Positions 37,316 to 50,100 of a stretch of 64,000 bases of DNA are shown piece by piece. Below the pieces are notes generated by a model. It was not told the origin of the DNA. It saw only the letters and a list, made by a program, of their open reading frames with translations, and ran no database searches. The position numbers were made by a program, and so were the translations under genes. How positions within the stretch are numbered: the first letter of the stretch is position 1; each line of letters opens with the position of its first letter. Source of the stretch: Archivesica marissinica (lineage: Eukaryota; Mollusca; Bivalvia; Venerida; Vesicomyidae); the NCBI GenBank assembly GCA_014843695.1, contig CM026403.1, positions 5,785,281-5,849,280 on the forward strand, given 5' to 3'.

Positions 37316-37589
37316 AGGCCGCCTCCGTGGTCGAGTGGTTAATGTCGCTGACTTGTATACCACTGTAACCTATCATCACTGATGGTCACGGATTCGAGCC
37401 CCGCTCAGACCGTGTTTCATTTATATGAACAAGTTGGCAGTTTCTTACGGAGGTTGGTGCACCCAAGTACTGGTTAACAGCTGGAGCCTGCCCAGGAAAG
37501 GTGTTGTTAGGTAAACTGCCCGCCGGCGATATAGCCCAAAAATGGTGCTGATGCAGGCGTAAAACCCGAAATATAGCATAACATAACAA
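37316..37589 (+). mobile_element. SINE family B nested in family A, 9-bp target duplication
   Basis: A complete copy: A box TGGTCGAGTGG, B box GATTCGAGCCC, body AACTGCCCGCCGGCGATATA, tail ACATAACA. GTCCAGCGT is duplicated at 37307-37315 and 37590-37598, so the borders are certain. It shows that family B moved after this family A copy was already in place. Confidence 0.95.
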
Positions 37590-37625
37590 GTCCAGCGTGT
37601 TACCACTGGACTACATATTCGTCTT
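37590..37625 (-). mobile_element. SINE family A, head remainder (part 2)
   Basis: Continues the split copy with GTCCAGCGTGTTACCACTGG and ends ATTCGTCTT. Confidence 0.9.
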
Positions 37626-38127
37626 AAGTCTTATCTCACAGATACTATTACTTGATGGATGAACAGGTATGTATTAAAACAAATTAATATGTTCTTAACT
37701 GTCTTCATTGCACAACGTTTTTGCCTCGAAGTACGCGATTTTAAACTGTATTTTGAATTATTGTTTTGTGGTCCGTCGGATCGTAAGTCGCTTGGTACGT
37801 TTTTGTTATCCTTTGTTCTATCGTAATTGCATAATTCCCCCACCCCCGACGTAATGCACACATTCCATGTTACTTTTCACATATATTTTTGAAGACTATG
37901 TAAACGTAAGTTTTTAACTTCTGTTGTGAGAAACGACTACATTTGAAATTGGTGGATACAATATAACTGTGTTCTAGTAATTTTGAATGTGGTAAACGAG
38001 GGATAGCCCTCCCGCCACACAATTAGAGATATAGTCAAACAGATTATACAATACCATATTTTGATTTTTAAAAATATCCAAGAGAGATGGAATTTCGCTT
38101 CAATAATTTAAAACCTAACTGTCTTCA
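37626..38127. other. Spacer without recognised features
   Basis: About 500 bp of unique sequence with no convincing open frame. Confidence 0.5.
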
Positions 38128-38684
38128 TGCCCGTGAGAATCCGTCGTACGTGATCAAAGCGGAAGCAGAGCTTATATAGTTTCTCTCCTTGGACATGCGT
38201 GACATTTGTCTAAGGCGCTTGCCCGTGAGAACCCGTCTTACGTGAAGGTACATGGCATTTGTCTAAGGCGCTTGCCCGTGAGAATCCGTCTTACGTGAAG
38301 GTGCATGGCATGTGTCTAAGGCGCTTGCCCGTGAGAACCCGTCGTACGTGAAGGTGCATGACATTTGTCTAAGGGGCTTGCCCGTTAGAATCCGTCGTAC
38401 GTGAAGGTGCATGACATTTGTCTAAGGCGCTTGTCCGTGAGAATCCGTCGTACGTGAAGGTGCATGCCATTTGTCTAAGGCGCTTGTCCGTGAGAACCCG
38501 TCGTACGTGAAGGTGCATGACATTTGTCTAAGGGGCTTGCCCGTGAGAATCCGTCGTACGTGAAGGTGCATGACATTTGTCTAAGGCGCTTGTCCGTGAG
38601 AACCCGTCGTACGTGAAGGTGCATGACATTTGTCTAAGGCGCTTGTCCGTGAGAACCCGTAGTACGTGAAGGTGCATGACATTT
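38128..38684. repeat. 53-bp tandem repeat, about 10 copies
   Basis: The unit contains TGCCCGTGAGAATCCGTCGT and GGTGCATGACATTTGTCTAA. The first unit is interrupted and more diverged. Confidence 0.94.
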
Positions 38685-38831
38685 AGAATAGATTGCCAAA
38701 TTACATGGAATTACTAAAAGTTGAATAATTTTACATATGCAGTATGTGTACATGTTTGCATAGATAATATAAACAACAGAACAGAACAACATTTTATTAT
38801 CAGACTTGTACATAGTACATAATCATATAAT

Positions 38832-39085
38832 GTGTGTTTTACGTTTATTTATCGTCGCTACCGGTTGCCCATATGAGCGAAGCCTCCTGAAGAGATTAGT
38901 TATTTTTAGATATTGGAGGATAGTGCATGATACAGACAGAGACTCATTCCAGAATCTCTTCTGGTTCTTTTACGTGCACGGTGTAAAGCACCGACACGAG
39001 ACCTCGGTTTAACGTCCCATCTGAAAGACTGTTAATTTTATTAGGGTCAGACGGGGGATCGAACCTGCGATCCCTGGATTACCAG
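38832..39085 (-). mobile_element. SINE family A, 5' truncated, 11-bp target duplication
   Basis: A minus-strand copy ending at ATTACCAG inside the head. AATCATATAAT occurs directly before (38821-38831) and directly after (39086-39096), so the truncation happened at insertion, as expected for LINE-driven retrotransposition. Confidence 0.95.
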
Positions 39086-39096
39086 AATCATATAAT

Positions 39097-39601
39097 ACAT
39101 AATATATAATCTATTTATTTACATCACGTGACTTGTTAGTTATACATTCAAGTGTGTTCATTGTATTAGTAATAGAGGATGGACATTATATTTAAGCAGA
39201 ATATCGTATAATATCAAGTATATTTAACAAAAAGAAACAATTTTATTAGATACAAATTATTATGGTTATTTGTCTTTAACATAATCATGGACATGTATCA
39301 AGGAAGGCTTAGAGAGTTTCTGAGGTACAAAGCTCTTTTCAAATAATTTGCTAATTTAAATAGGATTGATCTATCGGATGTTTTTAATAGTTCTAGATAT
39401 GTATACACGGACGTCTTCTGTAATAGTACGGCTTTAAATACCTATGTCGAATGTTAATGTAGCATGTATAAAGTAAACTGATTTTATCTGGGTTTCTGTA
39501 ACCACCCATGCAGAATGAACACACTTATAGTATCATTGTTGCCTAAACTATTTAACACTGTAGTGAGCAGGGCCTCTAAGATGTGGATAGCGCTCTCAGT
39601 T
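39097..39601. other. Spacer without recognised features
   Basis: AT-rich sequence of about 500 bp; nothing is recognised. Confidence 0.5.
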
Positions 39602-40863
39602 GATAGGACATACTAATCTTGACAAAGCATTCTTGTCTCGAGCCGGATAGGACATACTACACTTGACAAAGTATTATAGTCTCGAGCATGATAGGACATA
39701 CTACACTTGACAAAGCATTCTTGTCATGAGCAAGATAGGACATACTACACTTGACAAAGTATTATAGTCTCGAGCATGATAGGACATACTACACTTGACA
39801 AAGTATTATAGTCTCGAGCATGATAGGACATACTACACTTGACAAAGTATTATATTCTCGAGCATGATAGGACATACTACACTTGACAAAGCATTCTTGT
39901 CTCGAGAATGATAGGACATACTACACTTGACAAAGCATTCTTGTCTCGAGAATGATAGGACATACTACACTTGACAAAGCATTCTTGTCTCGAGAATGAT
40001 AGGACATACTACACTTGACAAAGCATTCTTGTCTCGAGAATGATAGGACATACTACACTTGACAAAGCATTCTTGTCTCGAGAATGATAGGACATACTAC
40101 ACTTGACAAAGCATTCTTGTCTCGAGAATGATAGGACATACTACACTTGACAAAGTATTATAGTCTCGAGCATGATAGGACATACTACACTTGACAAAGT
40201 ATTATAGTCTCGAGCATGATAGGACATACTACACTTGACAAAGCATTCTTGTCTCGAGAATGATAGGACATACTACACTTGACAAAGCATTCTTGTCTCG
40301 AGCAGGATAGGACCTACTACTCTTGACAAAGCATTCTTGTCTCGAGCATGATAGGACCTACTACTCTTGACAAAGCATTCTTGTCTCGAGCATGATAGGA
40401 CCTACTACTCCTGACAAAGCATTCTTGTCTCGAGCAGGATAGGACATACTACTCCTGACAAAGCATTCTTGTCTCGAGCAGGATAGGACATACTACTCCT
40501 GACAAAGCATTCTTGTCTCGAGCAGGATAGGACCTACTACCCTTGACAAAGCATTCTTTTCTCGTGCATGATAGGACCTACTACTTTTGACAAAGCATTC
40601 TTGTCTCGAGCAAGATAGGACCTACTACTCCTGACAAAGCATTCTTGTCTCGAGCAAGATAGGACCTATTACTCTTGACAAAGCATTCTTGTCTCGTGCA
40701 TGATAGGACCTACTACTCCTGACAAAGTATTCTTTTCTCGTGCATGATAGGACCTACTACTCCTGACAACGCATTCTTGTCTCGAGCATGATAGGACATA
40801 CTACTCTTGACAAAGCATTCTTGTCTCGAGCAAGATAGGACCTACTACTCTTGACAAAGCATC
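39602..40863. repeat. 44-bp minisatellite
   Basis: About 28 copies of a 44-bp unit containing GATAGGACATACTACACTTG, with two internal types: AAGCATTCTTGTCTCGAG and AAGTATTATAGTCTCGAG. The right half uses CCTACTACTC in place of CATACTACAC. The last unit is cut at GCATCC by a family C SINE. Confidence 0.95.
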
Positions 40864-41086
40864 CTATTAGCGCAGTTGTTAGCGCGCTCGCTTCTCACCA
40901 ATGCAACCCGGGTTCGATCCTCGGACCGGGAAGTATGTGAGATGGTACGGTGATCGCCAGATCGGAGAGGTGGGTTTTTTCTTCGGGTACTCAGGTTTCA
41001 TCCCACACGAATGACCACATTACGCTTTCATCCGAGCCAACGAGAGTGATTAATATAAGCTGTTAAAACTTACTTCACAACAGTTT
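40864..41086 (+). mobile_element. SINE family C, near full length
   Basis: The head begins ATTAGCGCAGTTGTTAGCGC and has B box GGTTCGATCC. The body contains ACGAATGACCACATTACGCT, and the 3' part GATTAATATAAGCTGTTAAA. Its first bases fuse directly to the 44-bp array. Confidence 0.92.
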
Positions 41087-41599
41087 AAACAAAGCACCCT
41101 TGTCTATCATGATCACTTGTGTAACCTCGGGTACTACTAACCACCGTGTGTTTGGTTTCTCTTTCAGGTATCCATCACAGTAATTAAGTATATATGTGAT
41201 ACATGTAATATGATCTACATATCGGACGTAATCTGGAGTAATCTCAGGTAATATATAGCGACAGTAACACACGGGTATCATCACAGAAACAGTCGTACTA
41301 CAGTACATGCCTGGGTGTATTAGCATGTGTACACACGTTAATAGGCAGATGTGCATCCGAGGGCGAATGTAGTTCTAATAATTATATAGTGCATTTTACT
41401 TTGGGTAAAGCATGCATTTTTATGACAATTTTAAGCAGTGGCTAGCTTTTGTATTTTAGATAGTTTTTGTTTTTTTAAGAAATTATGTGTAGAAACGATG
41501 TGATACAGTTTGGTATACTGTTTGGCGGAAGAATACTGTGTGGTCACACAGTGACGTCATTCACAGGTAAGCGGTGTCAATGGTGTAGCTTTTGCTGTA
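41087..41599. other. Spacer without recognised features
   Basis: About 510 bp. A 93-codon minus frame (41075-41356) overlaps the SINE and has no known domain. Confidence 0.45.
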
Positions 41600-41830
41600 C
41601 AGACGGATCTATAGTCCAGTGGTAACAAGCTGGACTGGTAATCCAGGGATCGCAGGTTCGATCCCCCGTATGACCCTAATAAAATGAACAATCGTTCAGA
41701 TAGGACTTTAAACCGAGGTCTCGTGTCGGTGTTGTACACCGTGCACGTAAAAGAATTAGAGGATACTCTGGAATGGGTCTCTGTCTGTATCTTAAATAAA
41801 CTTAATTAAAAACAAAACAAACAAACAACA
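41600..41830 (+). mobile_element. SINE family A, tail hairpin deleted
   Basis: A plus-strand head CAGACGGATCTATAGTCCAG with both promoter boxes and the body. After GTCTGTATC it jumps straight to TTAAATAAACTTAATTAAAA, so the hairpin module is missing. Confidence 0.9.
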
Positions 41831-41998
41831 ACTCACATATAGTTATAAAATGCAGCGAGGGCGCATTAAATATTATTCAATATTGCAGAAACAGGGATGA
41901 ATTCGTAGTCATTAATAGATGGGGACTTACTGTTGTGATGTTTTCTTGGAATGAGAATCGTGTCCTATTCATTGCATTGTATATACTCATTGGTACTA

Positions 41999-42503
<505 letters not shown>

Positions 42504-42518
42504 TAAGTAAGTAAGTAA

Positions 42519-42920
42519 TAGTGACATGTGTATCATAATCAACAAGTACTAGTATAACAACAAACAAGCGCAAACACCCGGCCTATTGGGCCTACATGTC
42601 ACCTAAACATGGCAGTATATATTCAATCTATCACATGTATATGAAATTAGATACACTAGTGAGGTATCTCTTTACATTTACTGCAGTATAACGATTACAT
42701 TATATCAATATAAGAAGTGGATTAATACACTACAAGGGTAACGCTAGTATGTACACAGCTTTTGACCGAGCTTCATATGGTCCTTTTATTACATATTTCC
42801 TTGTTTCACAATGGCTGTATATAGCACAGCGTATAGTACAAACTACGGAGCTCATACAGTCTTGTTTGAGGCTATATACACACATAACCGACAACTAAAT
42901 GGATTACACTATGGTATTTT
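42519..42920. other. Spacer without recognised features
   Basis: About 400 bp of unique sequence; no gene is seen. Confidence 0.5.
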
Positions 42921-43140
42921 AAGCTTTATTTATTTTACAATGATTGCGAAGCACGTTTTAACAACTTATATTAATCACTCTCGTTGGCGCGGATGAAAGC
43001 GTAAATGTGGTCATTCATGTGGGAGGAAACCACAGTACCCGGAGAAAACCACAGTACCCGGAGAAAACCCACCTACCTGTCCGATCTGGTGACCACCGTA
43101 CCAGCTCACATACTTCCCGGTCCGAGGATCCAACATGGGT
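42921..43140 (-). mobile_element. SINE family C, head truncated, inverted partner
   Basis: A minus-strand copy with a 20-bp duplication in the body (two ACAGTACCCGGAGAAAACC). It lies head to head with the copy at 43192, with a spacer of about 50 bp. Confidence 0.92.
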
Positions 43141-43191
43141 TACTCTTTGTGTGGTATATTGCGAACAATATTTTTCCAAAGCATTAGGCTA

Positions 43192-43395
43192 GGTAACCCG
43201 GGTTCGATCCTCGAACCGGGAAGTTTGTGAGATGGTACGATGGTCGCCATATCGGACAGGTGGGTTTTCTCCGGGTACTCCGGTTTCCTCTCACACGAAT
43301 GACCACATTTACGTTTTCATCCGCACCAACGAGAGTGATTAATATAAGTTGTTAAAATTTGCTTCGCAATCGTTGTAAAATAAATAAAGCTTCAA
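43192..43395 (+). mobile_element. SINE family C, head truncated, inverted partner
   Basis: A plus-strand copy from AACCCGGGTTCGATCCTCG to AATAAAGCTTC. With the preceding copy it forms an inverted pair with 200-bp arms. Confidence 0.92.
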
Positions 43396-43420
43396 CGTAT
43401 TAGGTTTGTCGGTGTTTTTG

Positions 43421-43931
43421 CTTTAGATACATGTACACATTTAGGACCACGGACTACTTTAGATACATGTACACATTTAGGACCACGGACTACTTTAGAT
43501 ACATGTACACATTTAGGACCACGGACTACTTTAGATACATGTACACATTTAGGACCACGGACTACTTTAGATACATGTGTACACATTTAGGACCACGGAC
43601 TACTTTAGATACATGTACACATTTAGGACCACGGACTACTTTAGATACATGTACACATTTAGGACCACGGACTACTTTAGATACATGTACACATTTAGGA
43701 CCACGGACTACTTTAGATACATGTACACATTTAGGACCACGGACTACTTTAGATACATGTACACATTTAGGACCACGGACTACTTTAGATACATGTACAC
43801 ATTTAGGACAAACGGACTACTTTAGATACATGTACACATTTAGGACCACGGACTACTTTAGATACATGTACACATTTAGGACCACGGACTACTTTAGATA
43901 CATGTACACATTTAGGACCACGGACTACTTT
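43421..43931. repeat. 36-bp tandem repeat, about 14 copies
   Basis: The unit contains ACATGTACACATTTAGGACC and ACGGACTACTTTAGAT. One unit has two extra bases (ATGTGTACAC at 43575) and another reads ACAAACGG. It is unrelated to the 36-bp satellite at 24 kb. Confidence 0.96.
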
Positions 43932-43987
43932 CTGTGCTTTACAGAAAAAGCTGAAACAAAAGAAATACGCGGAATTTCCAAAAATAT

Positions 43988-44716
43988 ATACTAGAGGACA
44001 TAGAGAACGCACACCTACATTATATGATTATTAAAGCGACACTACATCAGTGAAAACGAAAATTTATACACAATATAATTTCCTATTATATTGTATAATT
44101 TTATTCCAAATAATTGGCTCAAAAACTGAGTATTTCAACTAATAAACAAACGTCGTATATGCGGTTTGTTGACATAACAAAATAATGTAAGCAGGGTCGA
44201 CATACATGCGTACCTGTGTATCCCGAATAACGAGATTTAGTGTACATATTTACCGTTATATCTCACATTAGTGCCCATGCATATTTATTTGTAGACTAAT
44301 CTTAGTTAAATTTAGTATCTCTAAGCGACAGTATCAAGCGTTTAGTATTGACTACAATGACGATTCAGGAGCGTGGATGATCGGTATATGAAATTCTACA
44401 TTCACGTTTGAAGGTATGTAGACCATAAACACACTGTTTATTGATTCAATATTTGTGTTCGAATGTACTCGGAAGAATGTGTAGTAGCAATGCATGAATA
44501 CGTGAACAGTGCATTGTTTTGGCTTTTTGCGATGTAATGTCGCTTTAAACGAAATACGAAGAATTCCACAAAGATATAATCACATCTTTATTACAAAACA
44601 CAAATGGAACAAATAAATATATTCCAAAATGTTTAAAACTATGTATTTATATAGTTATTGTTTTTCATGTAAAAACACACTTATCCGAAGTGTGCGTTTT
44701 CTATGTCCCCTAGTAT
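43988..44716. mobile_element. Candidate 0.73-kb MITE
   Basis: Left CTAGAGGACATAGAGAACGC (43991) and right GCGTTTTCTATGTCCCCTAG (about 44694-44713) are inverted repeats with two mismatches. TA flanks both ends. A second inner pair, TTAAAGCGACACTACATC (44031) and GATGTAATGTCGCTTTAA (44531), supports an inverted layout. There is no coding capacity. TA flanks would fit a Tc1/mariner-type origin, which is an inference. Confidence 0.6.
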
Positions 44717-44973
44717 ACATTGTTAACTTTAGTTCCTATTTTTAGATTTTAAATCATGATACGTATAACATATCACCGACGTTGACAAGTTCCATAAAGC
44801 GTATACATCTCTCTGATAACAGCGTATTGTTTGAGGCAACTCGGGCATATATAGTTATGAAACGTTCATATTTATCTGTGTTACGTTTTCATAATCGTAT
44901 ATAATACCAAACTATCTCGGTATTTCCGCTAAGAGAATATAGGCTGTATATATGAATATACATATATTATACA

Positions 44974-46962
44974 AAAGGGGCACTCGGTAGAGCGCATGCC
45001 CCCATAATGATGTTCACCGCTAGCAGAGATACCGTGCTAAGTGGCATGTTTTCCCTATATAACAACAATAGAGGGTACACGATAGAGCGAATATCCCCAC
45101 CACACTGTCCACCGCTAGCAGAGATACCGTGCTAAGTGGCATGTTTTCCCTATATAACAACAATAGAGGGTACACGATAGAGCGAATATCCCCACCACAC
45201 TGTTCACCGCTAGCAGAGATACCGTGCTAAGTGGCATGTTTTCCCTATATAACAACAATAGAGGGTACACGATAGAGCGAATATCCCCACCACACTGTTC
45301 ACCGCTAGCAGAGATACCGTGCTAAGTGGCATGTTTTCCATATATAACAACAATAGAGGGTACACGATAGAGCGCATATCCCCACCACACTGTCCACAGC
45401 TAGCTAAGTGGCATGTTTTCCCTATATAACAACAATAGAGGGTACACGATAGAGCGCATATCCCCACAACACTGTCCACAGCTAGCAGAGATACCGTACT
45501 AAGTGGCATGTTTTCCCTATATAACAACAATAGAGGGTACACGATAGAGCGAATATCCCCACCAAGCTGTCCACCGCTAGCAGAGATACCGTGCTAAGTG
45601 GCATGTTTTCCCTATATAACAACAATAGAGGGTACACGATAGAGCGCATATCCCCACCAAGCTGTCCACCGCTAGCAGAGATACCGTGCTAAGTGGCATG
45701 TTTTCCCTATATAACAACAATAGAGGGTACACGATAGAGCGCATATCCCCCACCACACTGTCCAACGATAGCAGAGATACCGTGCTAAGTGGCATGTTTT
45801 CCCTATATAACAACACTAGAGGGTGCCCGGTAGAGCGAATATCCCCACCACACTGTCCACAGCTAGCAGAGATACCGTGCTAAGTGGCATGTTTTCCATA
45901 TATAACAACAATAGAGGGTACACGATAGAGCGCATATCCCCACCACACTGTCCACAGCTAGCTAAGTGGCATGTTTTCCCTATATAACAACAATAGAGGG
46001 TACACGATAGAGCGCATATCCCCACAACACTGTCCACAGCTAGCTAAGTGGCATGTTTTCCCTATATAACAACAATAGAGGGTACACGATAGAGCGAATA
46101 TCCCCACCAAGCTGTCCACCGCTAGCAGAGATACCGTGCTAAGTGGCATGTTTTCCCTATATAACAACAATAGAGGGTACACGATAGAGCGCATATCCCC
46201 ACCAAGCTGTCCACCGCTAGCAGAGATACCGTGCTAAGTGGCATGTTTTCCCTATATAACAACAATAGAGGGTACACGATAGAGCGCATATCCCCCACCA
46301 CACTGTCCAACGATAGCAGAGATACCGTGCTAAGTGGCATGTTTTCCCTATATAACAACACTAGAGGGTGCCCGGTAGAGCGAATATCCCCACCACACTG
46401 TCCACAGCTAGCAGAGATACCGTGCTAAGTGGCATGTTTTCCATATATAACAACAATAGAGGGTACACGATAGAGCGCATATCCCCACCACACTGTCCAC
46501 AGCTAGCTAAGTGGCATGTTTTCCCTATATAACAACAATAGAGGGTACACGATAGAGCGCATATCCCCACCACACTGTCCACAGCTAGCTAAGTGGCATG
46601 TTTTCCATATATAACAACAATAGAGGGTGCCCGGTAGAGCGCATATCCCCACCACACTGTCCACAGCTAGCTAAGTGGCATGTTTTCCCTATATAACAAC
46701 AATAGAGGGTACACGATAGAGCGCATATCCCCCACCACACTGTTCACCGCTAGCAGAGATACCGTGCTAAGTGGCATGTTTTCCATATATAACAACAATA
46801 GAGGGTACACGATAGAGCGCATATCCCCCACCACACTGTTCACCGCTAGCAGAGATACCGTGCTAAGTGGCATGTTTTCCATATATAACAACAATAGAGG
46901 GTGCCCGGTAGAGCGCATATCCCCCACCACACTGTTCACCGCTAGCTAAGTTTTCCCTATAT
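44974..46962. repeat. 95-bp minisatellite with higher-order repeat
   Basis: About 22 units containing AAGTGGCATGTTTTCCCTAT and GAGGGTACACGATAGAGCG. A full form has GCTAGCAGAGATACCGTGCT; a shorter form lacks the AGAGATACCGTG part and reads AGCTAGCTAAGTGG. The block 45577-45883 recurs at 46122-46428 (offset 545 bp) with identical translated frames, so a multi-unit block was duplicated very recently. Confidence 0.95.
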
Positions 46963-47114
46963 CACAATGAAGACGAATCATTTTCTCCCGGATCCAGATG
47001 ATCAACAGCCATACGCCCATGACGGACCTTCCTCAAGAACGAACGAATCGGGATGTATTATGTTAATATATATACATTTATAAATATGGATTTATGTGCA
47101 ATCAAAGTATAAGA

Positions 47115-50100
47115 CATATACAATAGTGGGAAGCTAAATATACATACATAATACACGGGTTAGTAATGCATATACAATAGTGCGAAGCTAAATATACATA
47201 CATAATACACGGGTTAGTAATGCATATACAATAGTGGGAAGCTAAATATACATACATAATACACGGGTTAGTAATGCATATACAATACAAGCTAAATATA
47301 CATACATAATACACGGGTTAGTAATGCATATACAATAGTGGGAAGCTAAATATACATACATAATACACGGGTTAGTAATGCATATACAATAGTGCGAAGC
47401 TAAATATACATACATAATACACGGGTTAGTAATGCATATACAATAGTGCGAAGCTAAATATACATACATAATACACGGGTTAGTAATGCATATACAATAG
47501 TGGGAAGCTAAATATACATACATAATACACGGGTTAGTAATGCATATACAATAGTGGGAAGCTAAATATACATACATAATACACGGGTTAGTAATGCATA
47601 TACAATAGTGCGAAGCTAAATATACATACATAATACACGGGTTAGTAATGCATATACAATAGTGGGAAGCTAAATATACATACATAATACACGGGTTAGT
47701 AATGCATATACAATAGTGGGAAGCTAAATATACATACATAATACACGGGTTAGTAATGCATATACAATAGTGCGAAGCTAAATATACATACATAATACAC
47801 GGGTTAGTAATGCATATACAATAGTGCGAAGCTAAATATACATACATAATACACGGGTTAGTAATGCATATACAATAGTGGGAAGCTAAATATACATACA
47901 TAATACACGGGTTAGTAATGCATATACAATACAAGCTAAATATACATACATAATACACGGGTTAGTAATGCATATACAATAGTGGGAAGCTAAATATACA
48001 TACATAATACACGGGTTAGTAATGCATATACAATAGTGGGAAGCTAAATATACATACATAATACACGGGTTAGTAATGCATATACAATAGTGGAAGCTAA
48101 ATATACATACATAATACACGGGTTAGTAATGCATATACAATAGTGCGAAGCTAAATATACATACATAATACACGGGTTAGTAATGCATATACAATAGTGG
48201 GAAGCTAAATATACATACATAATACACGGGTTAGTAATGCATATACAATAGTGGGAAGCTAAATATACATACATAATACACGGGTTAGTAATGCATATAC
48301 AATACAAGCTAAATATACATACATAATACACGGGTTAGTAATGCATATACAATACAAGCTAAATATACATACATAATACACGGGTTAGTAATGCATATAC
48401 AATAGTGGGAAGCTAAATATACATACATAATACACGGGTTAGTAATGCATATACAATAGTGGGAAGCTAAATATACATACATAATACACGGGTTAGTAAT
48501 GCATATACAATAGTGCGAAGCTAAATATACATACATAATACACGGGTTAGTAATGCATATACAATAGTGCGAAGCTAAATATACATACATAATACACGGG
48601 TTAGTAATGCATATACAATAGTGCGAAGTTAAATATACATACATAATACACGGGTTAGTAATGCATATACAATACAAGCTAAATATACATACATAATACA
48701 CGGGTTAGTAATGCATATATCATAGTGCGAAGCTAAATATACATACATAATACACGGGTTAGTAATGCATATACAATACAAGCTAAATATACATACATAA
48801 TACACGGGTTAGTAATGCATATACAATACAAGCTAAATATACATACATAATACACGGGTTAGTAATGCATATACAATACAAGCTAAATATACATACATAA
48901 TACACGGGTTAGTAATGCATATACAATAGTGCGAAGCTAAATATACATACATAATACACGGGTTAGTAATGCATATACAATACAAGCTAAATATACATAC
49001 ATAATACACGGGTTAGTAATGCATATACAATAGTGCGAAGCTAAATATACATACATAATACACGGGTTAGTAATGCATATACAATAGTGCGAAGCTAAAT
49101 ATACATACATAATACACGGGTTAGTAATGCATATACAATACAAGCTAAATATACATACATAATACACGGGTTAGTAATGCATATATGATAGTGCGAAGCT
49201 AAATATACATACATAATACACGGGTTAGTAATGCATATACAATAGTGCGAAGCTAAATATACATACATAATACACGGGTTAGTAATGCATATACAATACA
49301 AGCTAAATATACATACATAATACACGGGTTAGTAATGCATATATGATAGTGCGAAGCTAAATATACATACATAATACACGGGTTAGTAATGTATATACAA
49401 TAGTGGGAAGCTAAATATACATACATAATACACGGGTTAGTAATGCATATACAATAGTGGGAAGCTAAATATACATACATAATACACGGGTTAGTAATGC
49501 ATATACATAGTGCGAAGCTAAATATACATACATAATACACGGGTTAGTAATGCATATACAATAGTGCGAAGCTAAATATACATACATAATACACGGGTTA
49601 GTAATGCATATACAATAGTGCGAAGCTAAATATACATACATAATACACGGGTTAGTAATGCATATACAATAGTGGGAAGCTAAATATACATACATAATAC
49701 ACGGGTTAGTAATGCATATACAATACAAGCTAAATATACATACATAATACACGGGTTAGTAATGCATATACAATAGTGGGAAGCTAAATATACATACATA
49801 ATACACGGGTTAGTAATGCATATACAATAGTGGGAAGCTAAATATACATACATAATACACGGGTTAGTAATGCATATACAATAGTGGGAAGCTAAATATA
49901 CATACATAATACACGGGTTAGTAATGCATATACAATAGTGGGAAGCTAAATATACATACATAATACACGGGTTAGTAATGCATATACAATAGTGGGAAGC
50001 TAAATATACATACATAATACACGGGTTAGTAATGCATATACAATAGTGGGAAGCTAAATATACATACATAATACACGGGTTAGTAATGCATATACAATAC

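Noticed and set aside
43431..43994. A 187-codon frame repeating MYTFRTTDYFRY
   Set aside because: Generated by the 36-bp unit; interrupted and shifted by a 2-bp insertion.
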